The translations under genes were made by a program, and so were the position numbers. The notes beneath the pieces were generated by a model. The model was not told the origin of the DNA. It ran no database searches and worked only from the letters and a program-made list of their open reading frames with translations. Below are positions 34,874 to 44,013 of a DNA stretch of 64,000 nucleotides, piece after piece. Source of the DNA: Oscillospiraceae bacterium (lineage in GTDB: Bacteria > Bacillota > Clostridia > Oscillospirales > Acutalibacteraceae); NCBI GenBank assembly GCA_015066105.1, contig SVOY01000001.1, forward strand, positions 124,001 through 188,000, written 5' to 3'. How positions within the stretch are numbered: the first letter of the stretch is position 1; every line of letters begins with the position of its first letter.

Positions 34874-37717
34874 GTGAGTGTAAAGGTAACGGTTGCAGTT
34901 GCCGTTCATAACGGCGGCGAGGCGCTTAAGTGTTGTCTTGACTCAATCAAAAATCAGACCTTGAAAGAAATTGAAGTAATAATGGTCGATGCGGCCTCGG
35001 ACGACGCGACGGCTGAAATTATGAAGACCTATCTTTCCGACAGCCGCTTCAGATATATAAGAAGCGGGTTCGACAGCATTTCAAGGGCGAGAAATCTTGC
35101 AATTTCAGAGGCTGAGGGCAAGTATATCTCCTTTGGTGATACAAATGTTATTTTCAGCTGTAGCCTGCTTGAAAATCTTTACGAATCTGCCGAAAGAGAG
35201 AACGCCGAGCTCTGCGTTGCACCTATGGCCTCCTCCGATGTTTACGGCAAGCATGAGTTCACCTCCTCGGGTCTTCTCAAAAAAAGCAGAAAAACAACAA
35301 AGTTTGACGCTAATCTTATATGGAACCCCGCCGTTACAAACAAGCTTTTTCTCAAAAGCAAAATTGCAGAAACGGGCCTTGAATTCAGAGCCTACGGCAA
35401 GGCGAGGGAGGCGGCCTTCACTCTGCCCTTTGCAATGAGCAGTAACACCATTGTGTCAACAAACCGAGGCGCGGCAAGCTATATAATCCCCGTCATAAAC
35501 GAGGGTGTGTCGGCCTTTGAAATTGAGCATTATCTTGCCGCCTACGAATTTATAATCAGTGAGGCGGAAAAGGCCTTTGAAGTGGCGGCGGAAAACGCAA
35601 CCACGGACTTTGACAAAAAGGAGCTCAGAAAGCTCTCTGTTTTCTACATTGACCAGGTTTACCACAAGGAAATTACCGTTCTGCTTTACAGCTATTACAG
35701 GCATTTCTGGAGCCTTACCGACGGCAACATAAAAAAGTATGCCGATATTATTATGCAGCTTTACGATAAGCTTTCAAAATCGGGTAAAAGTGCGTTGAAA
35801 AAGAAAAACGCAGACGTTTTTTACGACGGCAGGCTTATTGACAACCGCCTCGAAATGGCAGATAATCCCAAGGCCACGGTATGTATAGGCAAAAACGATA
35901 TCCGCGGCAGACATTACGGTGACCGGCTCAGCATACAGATTGAATCAATCTTTATGCAGACAATGCCCTCCTTTGAGCTTCTTGTGGATGCAAGGCTCAA
36001 GGACGAATTCCCCGAAAAATGGAAAAGCTGTGAGAATATCCGCTTTATTGAAGCCTCAAGCCTCGGCGACTTCAAGGATAATGCCCTTGCGGCGGCACGC
36101 ACGGATTACATTATGTTCCAGGACGGCTTTGCAAGGCTTAACCCGAAAATCCTTATGAGGCATTATGAGGCACTTCGCTCCTGCACGGAAAAGTACGGCT
36201 TCACCACCTCGCCCCTTACCCGCTTTGACGGTCAGCACACCACGGAATATTCCTTCTCCGAGCTTTGCTTCAATCACAATATGAAGCAGACAAGAACCAA
36301 AGAGGGGGACACCACCTTTGCCCTTGACCTGTTTTTCTGCAACAAGCTTTTCAGAACGGAGCATTTAAGGGGTATACGCTTTTCCTTCAGCGATAACAAT
36401 ATACTTGATATGTACAAGCTTTACGAGCATTCACGCTTTAAAAAGCTCTCTCACAGAGGCGCCTATCTTCCCTATACCGAGGAGGAGGCACTTGCCTATC
36501 TGCGCGGCGAGGAAAAAACAATGCCCGTGCCCTGCAGAAGAATTTACAAAAAATACAAGAGCGTTTACTTTAAAAAGGTAACCGCACAGAAATATAAGCG
36601 AAAGGGCATAATGCTGCTTAAAAAGGTAAAGAACGTTGCCCTTAACTATCTTCTTAAGTTTATTACAATTTTCTTTACAAAAAGAAAGCTCAGAAACAGA
36701 GTTTTCTTCTATACAATCCGTGCCGACGGGGCACTTAAGGAAAACATCAACTGCATTTATCAGGGCCTTGACTGCGATAAGGTTGTTTTTGCAAAAATGC
36801 TTCCGCACTCCTTACTGCACATAATAAAGGTAAGGATGTATATGCTTACAAGCAAGGTTATTGTAACCGATGACTATATGAAGTATTTCAGGGCGGTCAG
36901 ACTTCGCCCGGAGCAGAAGGTTGTTCAGCTCTGGCACGCAGGCGGTGCCTTCAAGCGCTTCGGCCTTGATGCCCCCTCAAGGCTTACAAGGCTTGAGGAA
37001 TACAGAACGCACGCACCCTATACCGACGTTTGCGTAACAAGTGAAAATGTAAGGCAGTTCTATTCCCACGCCTTCGGTGTTGATATGGAGGTTGTAAAGG
37101 CTCTCGGTTCGCCGAGAACCGATGCTCTGCTCGACGGCGAAAGGGTTAAAAACAGCCGTGACGTAATCTGTCAGAAGCATCCGCTGTTAAAGGGTAAAAG
37201 GGTTTACGTTTATCTGCCCACCTTCAGAGAAAACGAGGGCGCGCTTACGGATTTTGACCCGCTTATAGACTGGGCACAGCTCAACAGCGACCTTGCTGAC
37301 GACGAGGTGTTTGTAATCGGCAGACATCCCGTTATGAAAAAGCCCTTCTTCAGCGAGTTCTATTCACGCATAAAGGACTATACCGTTGACCCCACACCCG
37401 AGCTTCTTGCCGTTGCCGACGTTGTGGTTACGGACTATTCCTCGGTAATTTTTGATGCCTCCCTGCTTAATAAGCCGATGGTCTTCTACTGTCCCGATTA
37501 CGGCAGCTATGAAAGAGATTTTTATCTCGACTACGATAAGGACCTGCCCGGTGAAATTGTAACCTCGGGCGAAAGGTTGCTTGAGGCCCTGCGCAGTGCC
37601 GGCAGTCAGGAAAGCCTTAAGCGCGTTGCCGCCTTCCGTGAAAAGCAGATGGGAGCCTGCGACGGCAAATCAACCGAAAGGATATGCAAGATAGTTAAAG
37701 GCTATCTTGAAGCTTAA
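34874..37717 (+). CDS. glycosyltransferase family 2 fused to CDP-glycerol glycerophosphotransferase
   Basis: 947 residues from GTG at 34874, which has AAGAAAGGG at the right distance; an in-frame GTG 9 nt earlier is possible. Residues ~1-300 form a GT2 domain (V-A-V-H-N-G-G-E-A-L, then V-D-A-A-S-D-D-A). A second GT-like segment and a linker lead to a TagB/TagF-type domain at ~600-945 with V-Q-L-W-H-A-G-G-A-F and D-Y-S-S-V-I-F-D. It likely adds sugar and glycerol-phosphate units to a wall or capsule polymer on the cytoplasmic face. No other teichoic-acid gene is adjacent. Confidence 0.88.
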   Translation: MSVKVTVAVAVHNGGEALKCCLDSIKNQTLKEIEVIMVDAASDDATAEIMKTYLSDSRFRYIRSGFDSISRARNLAISEAEGKYISFGDTNVIFSCSLLENLYESAERENAELCVAPMASSDVYGKHEFTSSGLLKKSRKTTKFDANLIWNPAVTNKLFLKSKIAETGLEFRAYGKAREAAFTLPFAMSSNTIVSTNRGAASYIIPVINEGVSAFEIEHYLAAYEFIISEAEKAFEVAAENATTDFDKKELRKLSVFYIDQVYHKEITVLLYSYYRHFWSLTDGNIKKYADIIMQLYDKLSKSGKSALKKKNADVFYDGRLIDNRLEMADNPKATVCIGKNDIRGRHYGDRLSIQIESIFMQTMPSFELLVDARLKDEFPEKWKSCENIRFIEASSLGDFKDNALAAARTDYIMFQDGFARLNPKILMRHYEALRSCTEKYGFTTSPLTRFDGQHTTEYSFSELCFNHNMKQTRTKEGDTTFALDLFFCNKLFRTEHLRGIRFSFSDNNILDMYKLYEHSRFKKLSHRGAYLPYTEEEALAYLRGEEKTMPVPCRRIYKKYKSVYFKKVTAQKYKRKGIMLLKKVKNVALNYLLKFITIFFTKRKLRNRVFFYTIRADGALKENINCIYQGLDCDKVVFAKMLPHSLLHIIKVRMYMLTSKVIVTDDYMKYFRAVRLRPEQKVVQLWHAGGAFKRFGLDAPSRLTRLEEYRTHAPYTDVCVTSENVRQFYSHAFGVDMEVVKALGSPRTDALLDGERVKNSRDVICQKHPLLKGKRVYVYLPTFRENEGALTDFDPLIDWAQLNSDLADDEVFVIGRHPVMKKPFFSEFYSRIKDYTVDPTPELLAVADVVVTDYSSVIFDASLLNKPMVFYCPDYGSYERDFYLDYDKDLPGEIVTSGERLLEALRSAGSQESLKRVAAFREKQMGACDGKSTERICKIVKGYLEA

Positions 37718-37732
37718 AATCATAGTAGTGGT

Positions 37733-37810
37733 TGCAAAAAAGTGCAGACCGCATAAACCGAGATAAACAAAGGGTTTGTTTGGAGCTTAAAAGCCGGACA
37801 AACCCTTTAA
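37733..37810. repeat. inverted-repeat intergenic element, copy 2
   Basis: Begins with the 51-bp segment shared with copy 1 at 20.5 kb (47 of 51 identical) and continues into its own hairpin AAAGGGTTTGT/ACAAACCCTTT. Like copy 1 it fills a gap between convergent genes. Confidence 0.75.
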
Positions 37811-37835
37811 AATATAAAAACTTCAAAAGCTGTGT

Positions 37836-38795
37836 TTATTCTGCGCATTTTTTAAGCCTCTTTTTAATCATTTTTACATTTACAAGCCTCTCACTCATTT
37901 TTATCAGCAGGTCGCCGAAGGGCATCAGAAGCACCGTTGAAAGCACGTTGAAGGCAATGTGCATAAAGGAAACCTGCTGAGAGCCGTTGCCGATTTGCTT
38001 TATAAAATCGGGGAAGGGGAGAATTTGAAAAACAAGGAAGAAAAACACTGTGCCGATAAGATTGAAAAGCAGATGTATTATTCCAACCTGCTTTGCCTGC
38101 CTTGTTGCCCCAGCCGAGGAAAGAATAGTAGGCACCACGGCTCCTATATTCTGCCCGAAAATAATATACATTGCACTTTCCGTGCCTACAATTCCCGAAA
38201 GGGCAAGGGCCTGGAGAATACCAACCGTTGCCGAGGAGCTTTGCAGTATGGCGGTCATTACAATACCCGTAAGAATACAGGCTATTTTGCCCCTGCAGGC
38301 AGAAACAAGGCTTAAAAAGGCTTCACTGCTTTTCAGGTGCGAAAAGGAAAGGGACATGGTGTTCATACCGAGAAAAAGCAGACCGAAGCCGATTATAAGA
38401 AAGGAAAGGTGGTTTGTTCTTTCTTTTTTGGCAAAAAGCCTGATGGCAACGCCTATAAAAACCGCAAGGGGAGCAAGGGCGGAAAAATTGAAGGCAATGA
38501 GCAGACTTGTGACCGTTGTGCCGATGTTTGCGCCCATAACAATGCCCACGGCCTGGGAAAGGGTCATAATGCCCGACGAAACAAAGCTTACGGTCATTAC
38601 CGTGGTGGCGGAGGAGCTTTGTATTATTCCCGTAACCGCAAGGCCCGTGAGCATACCCGTGAAGCGGTTTTTCGTCAGTATGCCCAGGGTACGGCTCAGC
38701 TTTTCGCCAAAGGCTTTTTGAGTGTGCTCACCCATAAGAAATATGCCGCAGAGAAAGAGGCCTGTGCCGCAAAGCAGATTTACGGCGCTTTCCAT
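37836..38795 (-). CDS. Na/Pi cotransporter family protein, no PhoU domain
   Basis: 319 residues, all membrane spans in the NptA/YjbB core with repeated Q-S-S-S-A-T motifs (near residues 60 and 190) that line the phosphate path. Most bacterial family members are ~540 residues with a C-terminal PhoU domain; here the protein stops after the transporter core and a short basic tail. It should move phosphate, likely outward or sodium-coupled. It is divergent from the hexosaminidase gene. Confidence 0.88.
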   Translation of the reverse strand: MESAVNLLCGTGLFLCGIFLMGEHTQKAFGEKLSRTLGILTKNRFTGMLTGLAVTGIIQSSSATTVMTVSFVSSGIMTLSQAVGIVMGANIGTTVTSLLIAFNFSALAPLAVFIGVAIRLFAKKERTNHLSFLIIGFGLLFLGMNTMSLSFSHLKSSEAFLSLVSACRGKIACILTGIVMTAILQSSSATVGILQALALSGIVGTESAMYIIFGQNIGAVVPTILSSAGATRQAKQVGIIHLLFNLIGTVFFFLVFQILPFPDFIKQIGNGSQQVSFMHIAFNVLSTVLLMPFGDLLIKMSERLVNVKMIKKRLKKCAE

Positions 38796-38879
38796 AAAAT
38801 CACCCCGAAAAGATTTTCCTATTGCAATAATAGAAAATATGAGTTATAATAAAAATAATATTATGATAGGGGTGTTATT

Positions 38880-40343
38880 ATGTCTTTAAATATTATTCCT
38901 GCGCCGAATAAAATTGAGCTTTACGGCGGAGAGGTCAGGGCGGCCGAGCTTCCTGTTGAATATGTTACAGACAGCAGCTTCGGTGAGGAAAAATATGTTC
39001 TTGATATACAGAAAAACAAGGTAACCGTTATTTCAAAGGGTGAAAAGGGTAAGCATTACGCAAAAATTACTTATATGAAGCTTACCGAAAACGGTAACGT
39101 TCCTCTTTGCAGAATCACAGACGAGCCCGCCTTTCCCTTCCGCGGCTTTATGATTGACTCTGCAAGACATATGCAGACCGTTGACGAAATCAAAAAATAC
39201 ATTCTTGCCGCCGCCGAGTTCAAGTTCAACGTTTTTCACTGGCATCTTTGCGACGACCAGGGCTGGAGAATTGAAAGCGAGGCTTTTCCTGAGCTGCTTA
39301 CAAAGGCGGCTTACCGTGACTGCCACGGCTTCGGCTCGGATAACGGCGAGAGATACGGCGGATATTACACAAAGGCTGAAATCAGAGACGTGGTTGACTT
39401 CTGTAAGGAGCATTTTATCGATGTTATCCCCGAAATTGATATGCCCGGCCACACAACTGCCATAATTTCAGCTTATCCCGAGCTTTCCTGCCGCGGTGAG
39501 CAGATTCCCGTTGCAACCAACGGCGGTATTTTCAAGGATATTCTCTGCGCAGGCAAGCAGGAGGTCTACGATTTCTGCTTCAAGCTTCTTGATGAGGTGC
39601 TTGAGCTGTTTCCCTTTGAATATGTTCATATCGGCGGTGACGAGGCTCCCAAGGCCCGTTGGTGCAGCTGTGAAAAATGTCAGGCCGTAATCAAGCGTGA
39701 GGGCCTTAAGGATGTTGAGGAGCTTCAGGGCTACTTTGCAAACAGAATTGTTACATATCTTGAAGAGGAAAAGGGCAAAAAGGTAATTGCCTGGAACGAG
39801 ACACTCAATTCCGGCATTGTAAAGGACAGCGTGGTTATCGCTGACTGGATGGACAGAACAGACAAATGTGCCGAATACGCCAACAAGGGCGGCAAAGTTA
39901 TCGCAGAGGATTTTTACCACTACTATCTCGACTATCCCTACGGTATGACACCGCTTAAAAAGACCTACGGCTATTCGCCTTATATCGACAAGCTCAACGA
40001 AGAGGGCAAAAAGAACATAATCGGTGTTGAAACACCCATCTGGACAGAGTACGTTGAGGACTTTGACAGAATGTGCTATATGTGCTTCCCGAGGCTTATT
40101 GCCTGCGGTGAATCGGGCTGGACAAAAGAAAGCAACAAATGCTACAAATCCTTCAGAGAAAGGCTTTGCAGCTATGAGGGAAAGCTCCTTTCCATCGGCA
40201 TAAGAATGGCCGACGAGGCTGAGTGGGACCCCAACTTTATCACAAGAGCAAAGGACATTGTCAAGCGCTGGATTGACTGCCTCAACCCCCAGGCAATAAG
40301 TGTCTTCCTCTTCCCAAACAGAGACGAGAAGAAGGATAAGTAG
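38880..40343 (+). CDS. beta-N-acetylhexosaminidase, GH20
   Basis: 487 residues without a signal peptide, so cytoplasmic. A short N-terminal GH20b-like region precedes the catalytic barrel, with H-W-H-L-C-D-D-Q-G-W-R near 120 and the catalytic pair in G-G-D-E (Asp254-Glu255), the substrate-assisted mechanism of GH20. It removes terminal GlcNAc or GalNAc from imported oligosaccharides or wall fragments. The transcript ends at heptad repeats and a terminator. Confidence 0.93.
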   Translation: MSLNIIPAPNKIELYGGEVRAAELPVEYVTDSSFGEEKYVLDIQKNKVTVISKGEKGKHYAKITYMKLTENGNVPLCRITDEPAFPFRGFMIDSARHMQTVDEIKKYILAAAEFKFNVFHWHLCDDQGWRIESEAFPELLTKAAYRDCHGFGSDNGERYGGYYTKAEIRDVVDFCKEHFIDVIPEIDMPGHTTAIISAYPELSCRGEQIPVATNGGIFKDILCAGKQEVYDFCFKLLDEVLELFPFEYVHIGGDEAPKARWCSCEKCQAVIKREGLKDVEELQGYFANRIVTYLEEEKGKKVIAWNETLNSGIVKDSVVIADWMDRTDKCAEYANKGGKVIAEDFYHYYLDYPYGMTPLKKTYGYSPYIDKLNEEGKKNIIGVETPIWTEYVEDFDRMCYMCFPRLIACGESGWTKESNKCYKSFRERLCSYEGKLLSIGIRMADEAEWDPNFITRAKDIVKRWIDCLNPQAISVFLFPNRDEKKDK

Positions 40344-40394
40344 GAAGTAGGCAGTAGTAAGTAGCAAGTAGTAAGTAGTAAGTAGTAAGTAGTA
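40341..40394 (+). repeat. TAGTAAG heptad array after the hexosaminidase gene
   Basis: About seven tandem units (AGTAAGT, AGCAAGT and similar) immediately after the TAG stop, the longest array in the window. The array runs straight into a terminator hairpin. Confidence 0.85.
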
Positions 40395-40398
40395 AGGA

Positions 40399-40421
40399 AC
40401 CGCCCTTTCGGGCGGTTTTTT
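40399..40421 (+). terminator. hexosaminidase terminator
   Basis: ACCGCCC/GGGCGGT stem with six Ts after it. Confidence 0.88.
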
Positions 40422-40862
40422 AGAGCCAAGGGCCAAGGGCCAAGTGCCAAGGGCCGGGAATGCCCAATTCGGAATTAAGGGTCGCTTCGCTCCGATTGTA
40501 TCCGCTTTTACAAGGTTCAAGAAACAACCCTTTCCCCGCCGAGTGTATTTATCATATTAACCACAAAAAAAGAAAAAAGCAGATGATTTCGTTTTACTGA
40601 AACATCTGCTTTTGCATTATTTAATTTGGCGGGCGACCATCTTCATCGTTTCCGCTCTGTCGGGCGCGATTGCAAATTGCCCCTCTCCGTCAGACCTTTG
40701 GTCTGCCACCTCTCCCGATGGGAGAGGCAAGGGCGATTTCCGTTTTTTTCTTGGCTCTCCCTGTGGGAGAGCTGTCAACTGAAGATTGACTGAGAGGGTA
40801 ATTCTCCTGCGCCGTAGGCGCCCCTTGGCCCTTGGCCCTGAAAAAACCGCCCGAAGGGCGGT
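40422..40862. other. gene-free stretch of intergenic repeats
   Basis: No gene seen. It holds (GGGCCAA)n heptads at 40430-40455. A second hairpin with CATCTGCTTTT lies at 40576-40613 (terminator-like). Two inverted motifs follow: CCTCTCCC/GGGAGAGG near 40710-40724 and GCTCTCCC/GGGAGAGC near 40753-40771, then a (GGCCCTT)n block at 40823-40840. The right terminator, ACCGCCC/GGGCGGT at 40846-40862, serves the convergent TetR gene. The two ends mirror each other. Confidence 0.6.
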
Positions 40863-40863
40863 T

Positions 40864-40929
40864 TCCTTACTACTTACTACTTACTACTCAATACTTACTA
40901 CTACCTACTTCCTACTTCCTACTTCCTAC
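40864..40929 (-). repeat. TAGTAAG/TAGGAAG heptad array after the TetR gene
   Basis: About nine 7-bp units. On the minus strand they read (GTAGGAA)n then (GTAGTAA)n, starting a few bases past the TetR stop and leading into a terminator. Confidence 0.85.
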
Positions 40930-40932
40930 CGC

Positions 40933-41532
40933 TCACTGACTGCCATTATTTCTCTCCTGCATTGCACGGGCAAAATTGACGCTTCGCTTTATACCGTGAG
41001 TCATCACAGAGCTTATAACAAGTGCAACGTCCTCGGCAGAGCGGCGGTTTTCCTTGTTCAGCCAGGTCCAGATAAAGCTCGTCATACCTGCGGCAATGAA
41101 CTGAATAATGTAAACTCTCAGCTCGCTTGTGTTTTCACTGTCGATAAAGCGGCTTGTAAAGCGGTTAAAGGTTTCGCCCATGCTTACGTTGCCGTGACCG
41201 CTGAGAATTACAAGGAAGGTGTCGCGGTTTGCTTCAATATATTTAAGAATTTCGGCAAGAAAAGTCTGTGCCGTATAATCGTCACCCGAGCAGGATAAGT
41301 AGATTTCGCCTATATCCTTTGTGATGTCCTCAAGCACCTCGTCGTAAAGCTCGTACTGGGTGTTATAGTGGCGGTAGAAGGTGCTGCGGTTGATGTCTGC
41401 ACCCGTGCAGATGTCCTTAATGCTAATTTCGTGTATTGATTTTTCGTGCATAAGCTCAATAAGACTCTGCTTGAGCAGCATTTTTGTCATTCTGACTCTT
41501 CTGTCTGAGCCTTTTTTGTTCGTTGCTTCCAT
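40933..41532 (-). CDS. TetR-family transcriptional regulator
   Basis: 199 residues. The N-terminal helix-turn-helix (I-S-I-K-D-I-C-T-G-A-D-I-N-R-S-T-F-Y-R-H-Y) at ~35-58 is typical of the TetR subgroup with a C-terminal DUF-type dimer domain. Ligand unknown. The ABC exporter genes are divergent on the other side of a 240-nt gap, so it may control them; no operator was identified. Confidence 0.88.
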   Translation of the reverse strand: MEATNKKGSDRRVRMTKMLLKQSLIELMHEKSIHEISIKDICTGADINRSTFYRHYNTQYELYDEVLEDITKDIGEIYLSCSGDDYTAQTFLAEILKYIEANRDTFLVILSGHGNVSMGETFNRFTSRFIDSENTSELRVYIIQFIAAGMTSFIWTWLNKENRRSAEDVALVISSVMTHGIKRSVNFARAMQERNNGSQ

Positions 41533-41773
41533 ACCGTTACTCCTGAAAATTCAAATTATTAAAGACATTATACACCATTTTTTTCAAAAATGCAACATTA
41601 TGTTTTAAAAAAACCACAGTGAACTGAAAAAAGCGTAATAATAATACTTGTAGCTTTTTTAAACATAAGAAATTTTTTAAAAAATTCTCTGTTCAAACGG
41701 ATTATTATGTGTTAAAATAAAGTGATATAGTATTTTTATATTATGTTTATAATCATCGGCGGAGGGAAAGAAA

Positions 41774-42466
41774 ATGCTGAAAACAGAAAACGTTACCAAG
41801 TGCTTCAGAGGTGTAAAAGCAAACAACAGCATTTCTCTTGAAGCGAAAAGGGGAGAGGTGTCACTGCTTCTCGGCCTCAACGGTGCGGGCAAGTCCACCT
41901 TTATAAAGTGTATCTGCGGACTTCTCAAGTTTGACGGAAAAATCCTTGTCGGCGGCAAGGATTGCCGAAGCCTTGAGGCCAAGCGTGTTATCGGATACAT
42001 ACCCGAAACCCCCGCCCTTTACGATTATCTTACGGTGGATGAGCACTTAGACTTTATTGAGCGTGCTTATAAATGCAAAAATCCCGCGCTTCGTCAGCAG
42101 CTGCTTGACCGCTTTGAGCTTGCGGATAAAAAGCAAAAGCTTGCCAAGGAGCTTTCAAAGGGTATGCAGCAAAAGCTTTCAATCTGCTGTGCGCTTTTGC
42201 ATGAGCCTGAGCTTATTATATTTGACGAGCCTATGGTGGGTCTTGACCCCCTTGCAATTAAAACGCTCAAAAGTATTTTCGAAGAGCTTAAAAATGAGGA
42301 CAAGGCCGTTCTCATCAGCACCCATATTCTTGACAGTGTGGAAAACTGCTGGGACAAGGCTTATATTCTTTCACTCGGTGAGCTCAAGGCGGAAATGGCC
42401 TCGGATGAGGACGGAAAGAGCCTTGAAGAGATGTTTTTTGCCGTTACGGGGGTGGAGGATAAGTGA
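41774..42466 (+). CDS. ABC transporter ATP-binding protein
   Basis: 230 residues with Walker A G-L-N-G-A-G-K-S-T near residue 38, signature L-S-K-G-M-Q-Q and Walker B L-I-I-F-D-E-P. Its closest kin are export ATPases with ABC-2-like partners. The GGCGGAGGG ribosome site is strong. The last codons overlap the permease gene by 4 nt. Confidence 0.9.
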   Translation: MLKTENVTKCFRGVKANNSISLEAKRGEVSLLLGLNGAGKSTFIKCICGLLKFDGKILVGGKDCRSLEAKRVIGYIPETPALYDYLTVDEHLDFIERAYKCKNPALRQQLLDRFELADKKQKLAKELSKGMQQKLSICCALLHEPELIIFDEPMVGLDPLAIKTLKSIFEELKNEDKAVLISTHILDSVENCWDKAYILSLGELKAEMASDEDGKSLEEMFFAVTGVEDK

Positions 42467-43986
42467 CGCCGCTTTTATTTCTCACTCTGTGCAAATTAAA
42501 AAACAAGCTTCTTGAGCTTTTGCGTAAGCCCGGGAGGCTTATTGCCGCCCTTGCCTTTCTCGTTATTCTTGTGATGAATTTCAGCCTTTACGCCGACGGC
42601 TTATCCGGTCAGAGACCCCTTGCCGAGTTCAGGGCCATTATTTTCGCCTTTTATATTCTCTGCTTTGCTACGGAGTCAAAAAAGGGCTTTCACAGCGGCG
42701 GAACAATGTTTTCCATGGCAGACGTAAATATGCTGTTTATGTCGCCGCTGAGGCCGTCACGCATACTTTTTCACGGAATGCTCAGCCGCCTCGGCTCCTC
42801 GCTTTTTATGGCTCTTGCCTTTGTTTATCAGTTTACTCTGCTTCGCTCCCTTTATCCCATAACGGCAGGCGATATGCTTGCGGCAGTGGGCGGCTATGCG
42901 GCGGTTGTTTTTCTTTCTCAGCTTACGGGTATGCTTATTTATTTTTACACCTGCGGTCAGCCTGAGAAAATCAGAGCCGCAAGGGTAATTTTCTGCCTTA
43001 CGGGCGTGCTTTTCCTTGCTGTATTTTTAACTGCTCTTTTGAAAAACGGATACATCACTTTTTCGGCGGCGGTGCTTGCTTTTACTTCGTCACCGATGAA
43101 GCTTTTCCCCGTTGCGGGCTGGGTGCTGTCGGTGCTTGACGGAATAATGCTCGGCAAAACCTCTGAGCTTTTAGCGGGCGGCATAATCTGCGTTGCCTTT
43201 TCGTTCGCGGTCTTTCTTCTTATCGCCTTTTCAGATAAGGGCTATTATGAGGACGTGCTGCTTTCGGCCGAAGGGGGAGCGGACAGCAAGGCAGGTGAGG
43301 GCACACCGTCTGACGTAAAAATCAAAAGCCGTTCCGCCTCGCTTAAAAGGGGCAGCGGTGCGTCGGTGCTTTTTTATAAGCATATGCTTGAAAACAAACG
43401 CACAAGGGCCTCGCTTTTTTCGCCCTCGTCACTTGTCTATCTTGTGCTTCTCGGTGTTTACGGCTTTGTTTTCGGTGGCGATTTTACCCTGCTTTTTTTC
43501 TTCAGCTGTATGGTTTCCTTCATCCCCGTTTTAAGCGGCAGATGGCTTAAGGAGCTTACAATGCCTCACGTTTATCTCATTCCCGAGCCGCCCTTTAAAA
43601 AGCTGCTTTACATTCTTCCCGAGCTTCTGCCGAAGCTTGTCACGGAAAGCGTTCTTCAATGCGCCCTTATCGGCTATATCTGCGACCTTACGCCGCCTAC
43701 GGTTATATCAGTCACCGCTTCAAGGCTTTCGGTCTCTTTTGTGCTTGTGGGCTCGGCACTTCTTGCGGCAAGGCTTTTCCGTGAAAAGGAAAAGAACAGC
43801 GTTTTTCTTTCACTGAGCGTTTTGCCGGGCATTTTGTTCACATTGCCCTCGGCCGCTTTATGCATTTCGGCACTGAATTTCGGCTTCGGCATCACCGTTG
43901 CCTTTGCACTTATGTCGGCAGTTAATCTTCTTGTTGCCCTTGTGCTTGTTTTTCTCTCGCGTAACATACTGAAAATTTCAGAATAA
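42463..43986 (+). CDS. ABC exporter membrane protein
   Basis: 507 residues with roughly twelve hydrophobic segments and a charged central cytoplasmic loop (~265-300). GTG start overlapping the ATPase stop (GTGA). Together the pair form an exporter; the substrate is unknown. The neighbouring TetR gene is a plausible regulator. Confidence 0.8.
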   Translation: MTPLLFLTLCKLKNKLLELLRKPGRLIAALAFLVILVMNFSLYADGLSGQRPLAEFRAIIFAFYILCFATESKKGFHSGGTMFSMADVNMLFMSPLRPSRILFHGMLSRLGSSLFMALAFVYQFTLLRSLYPITAGDMLAAVGGYAAVVFLSQLTGMLIYFYTCGQPEKIRAARVIFCLTGVLFLAVFLTALLKNGYITFSAAVLAFTSSPMKLFPVAGWVLSVLDGIMLGKTSELLAGGIICVAFSFAVFLLIAFSDKGYYEDVLLSAEGGADSKAGEGTPSDVKIKSRSASLKRGSGASVLFYKHMLENKRTRASLFSPSSLVYLVLLGVYGFVFGGDFTLLFFFSCMVSFIPVLSGRWLKELTMPHVYLIPEPPFKKLLYILPELLPKLVTESVLQCALIGYICDLTPPTVISVTASRLSVSFVLVGSALLAARLFREKEKNSVFLSLSVLPGILFTLPSAALCISALNFGFGITVAFALMSAVNLLVALVLVFLSRNILKISE

Positions 43987-44013
43987 AACATTTTTAAGGA
44001 AAGGATTTTTGCT

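Noticed and set aside
40341-40929. CRISPR-like repeat region
   Set aside because: Units are 7 bp tandem without unique spacers, so not a CRISPR array.
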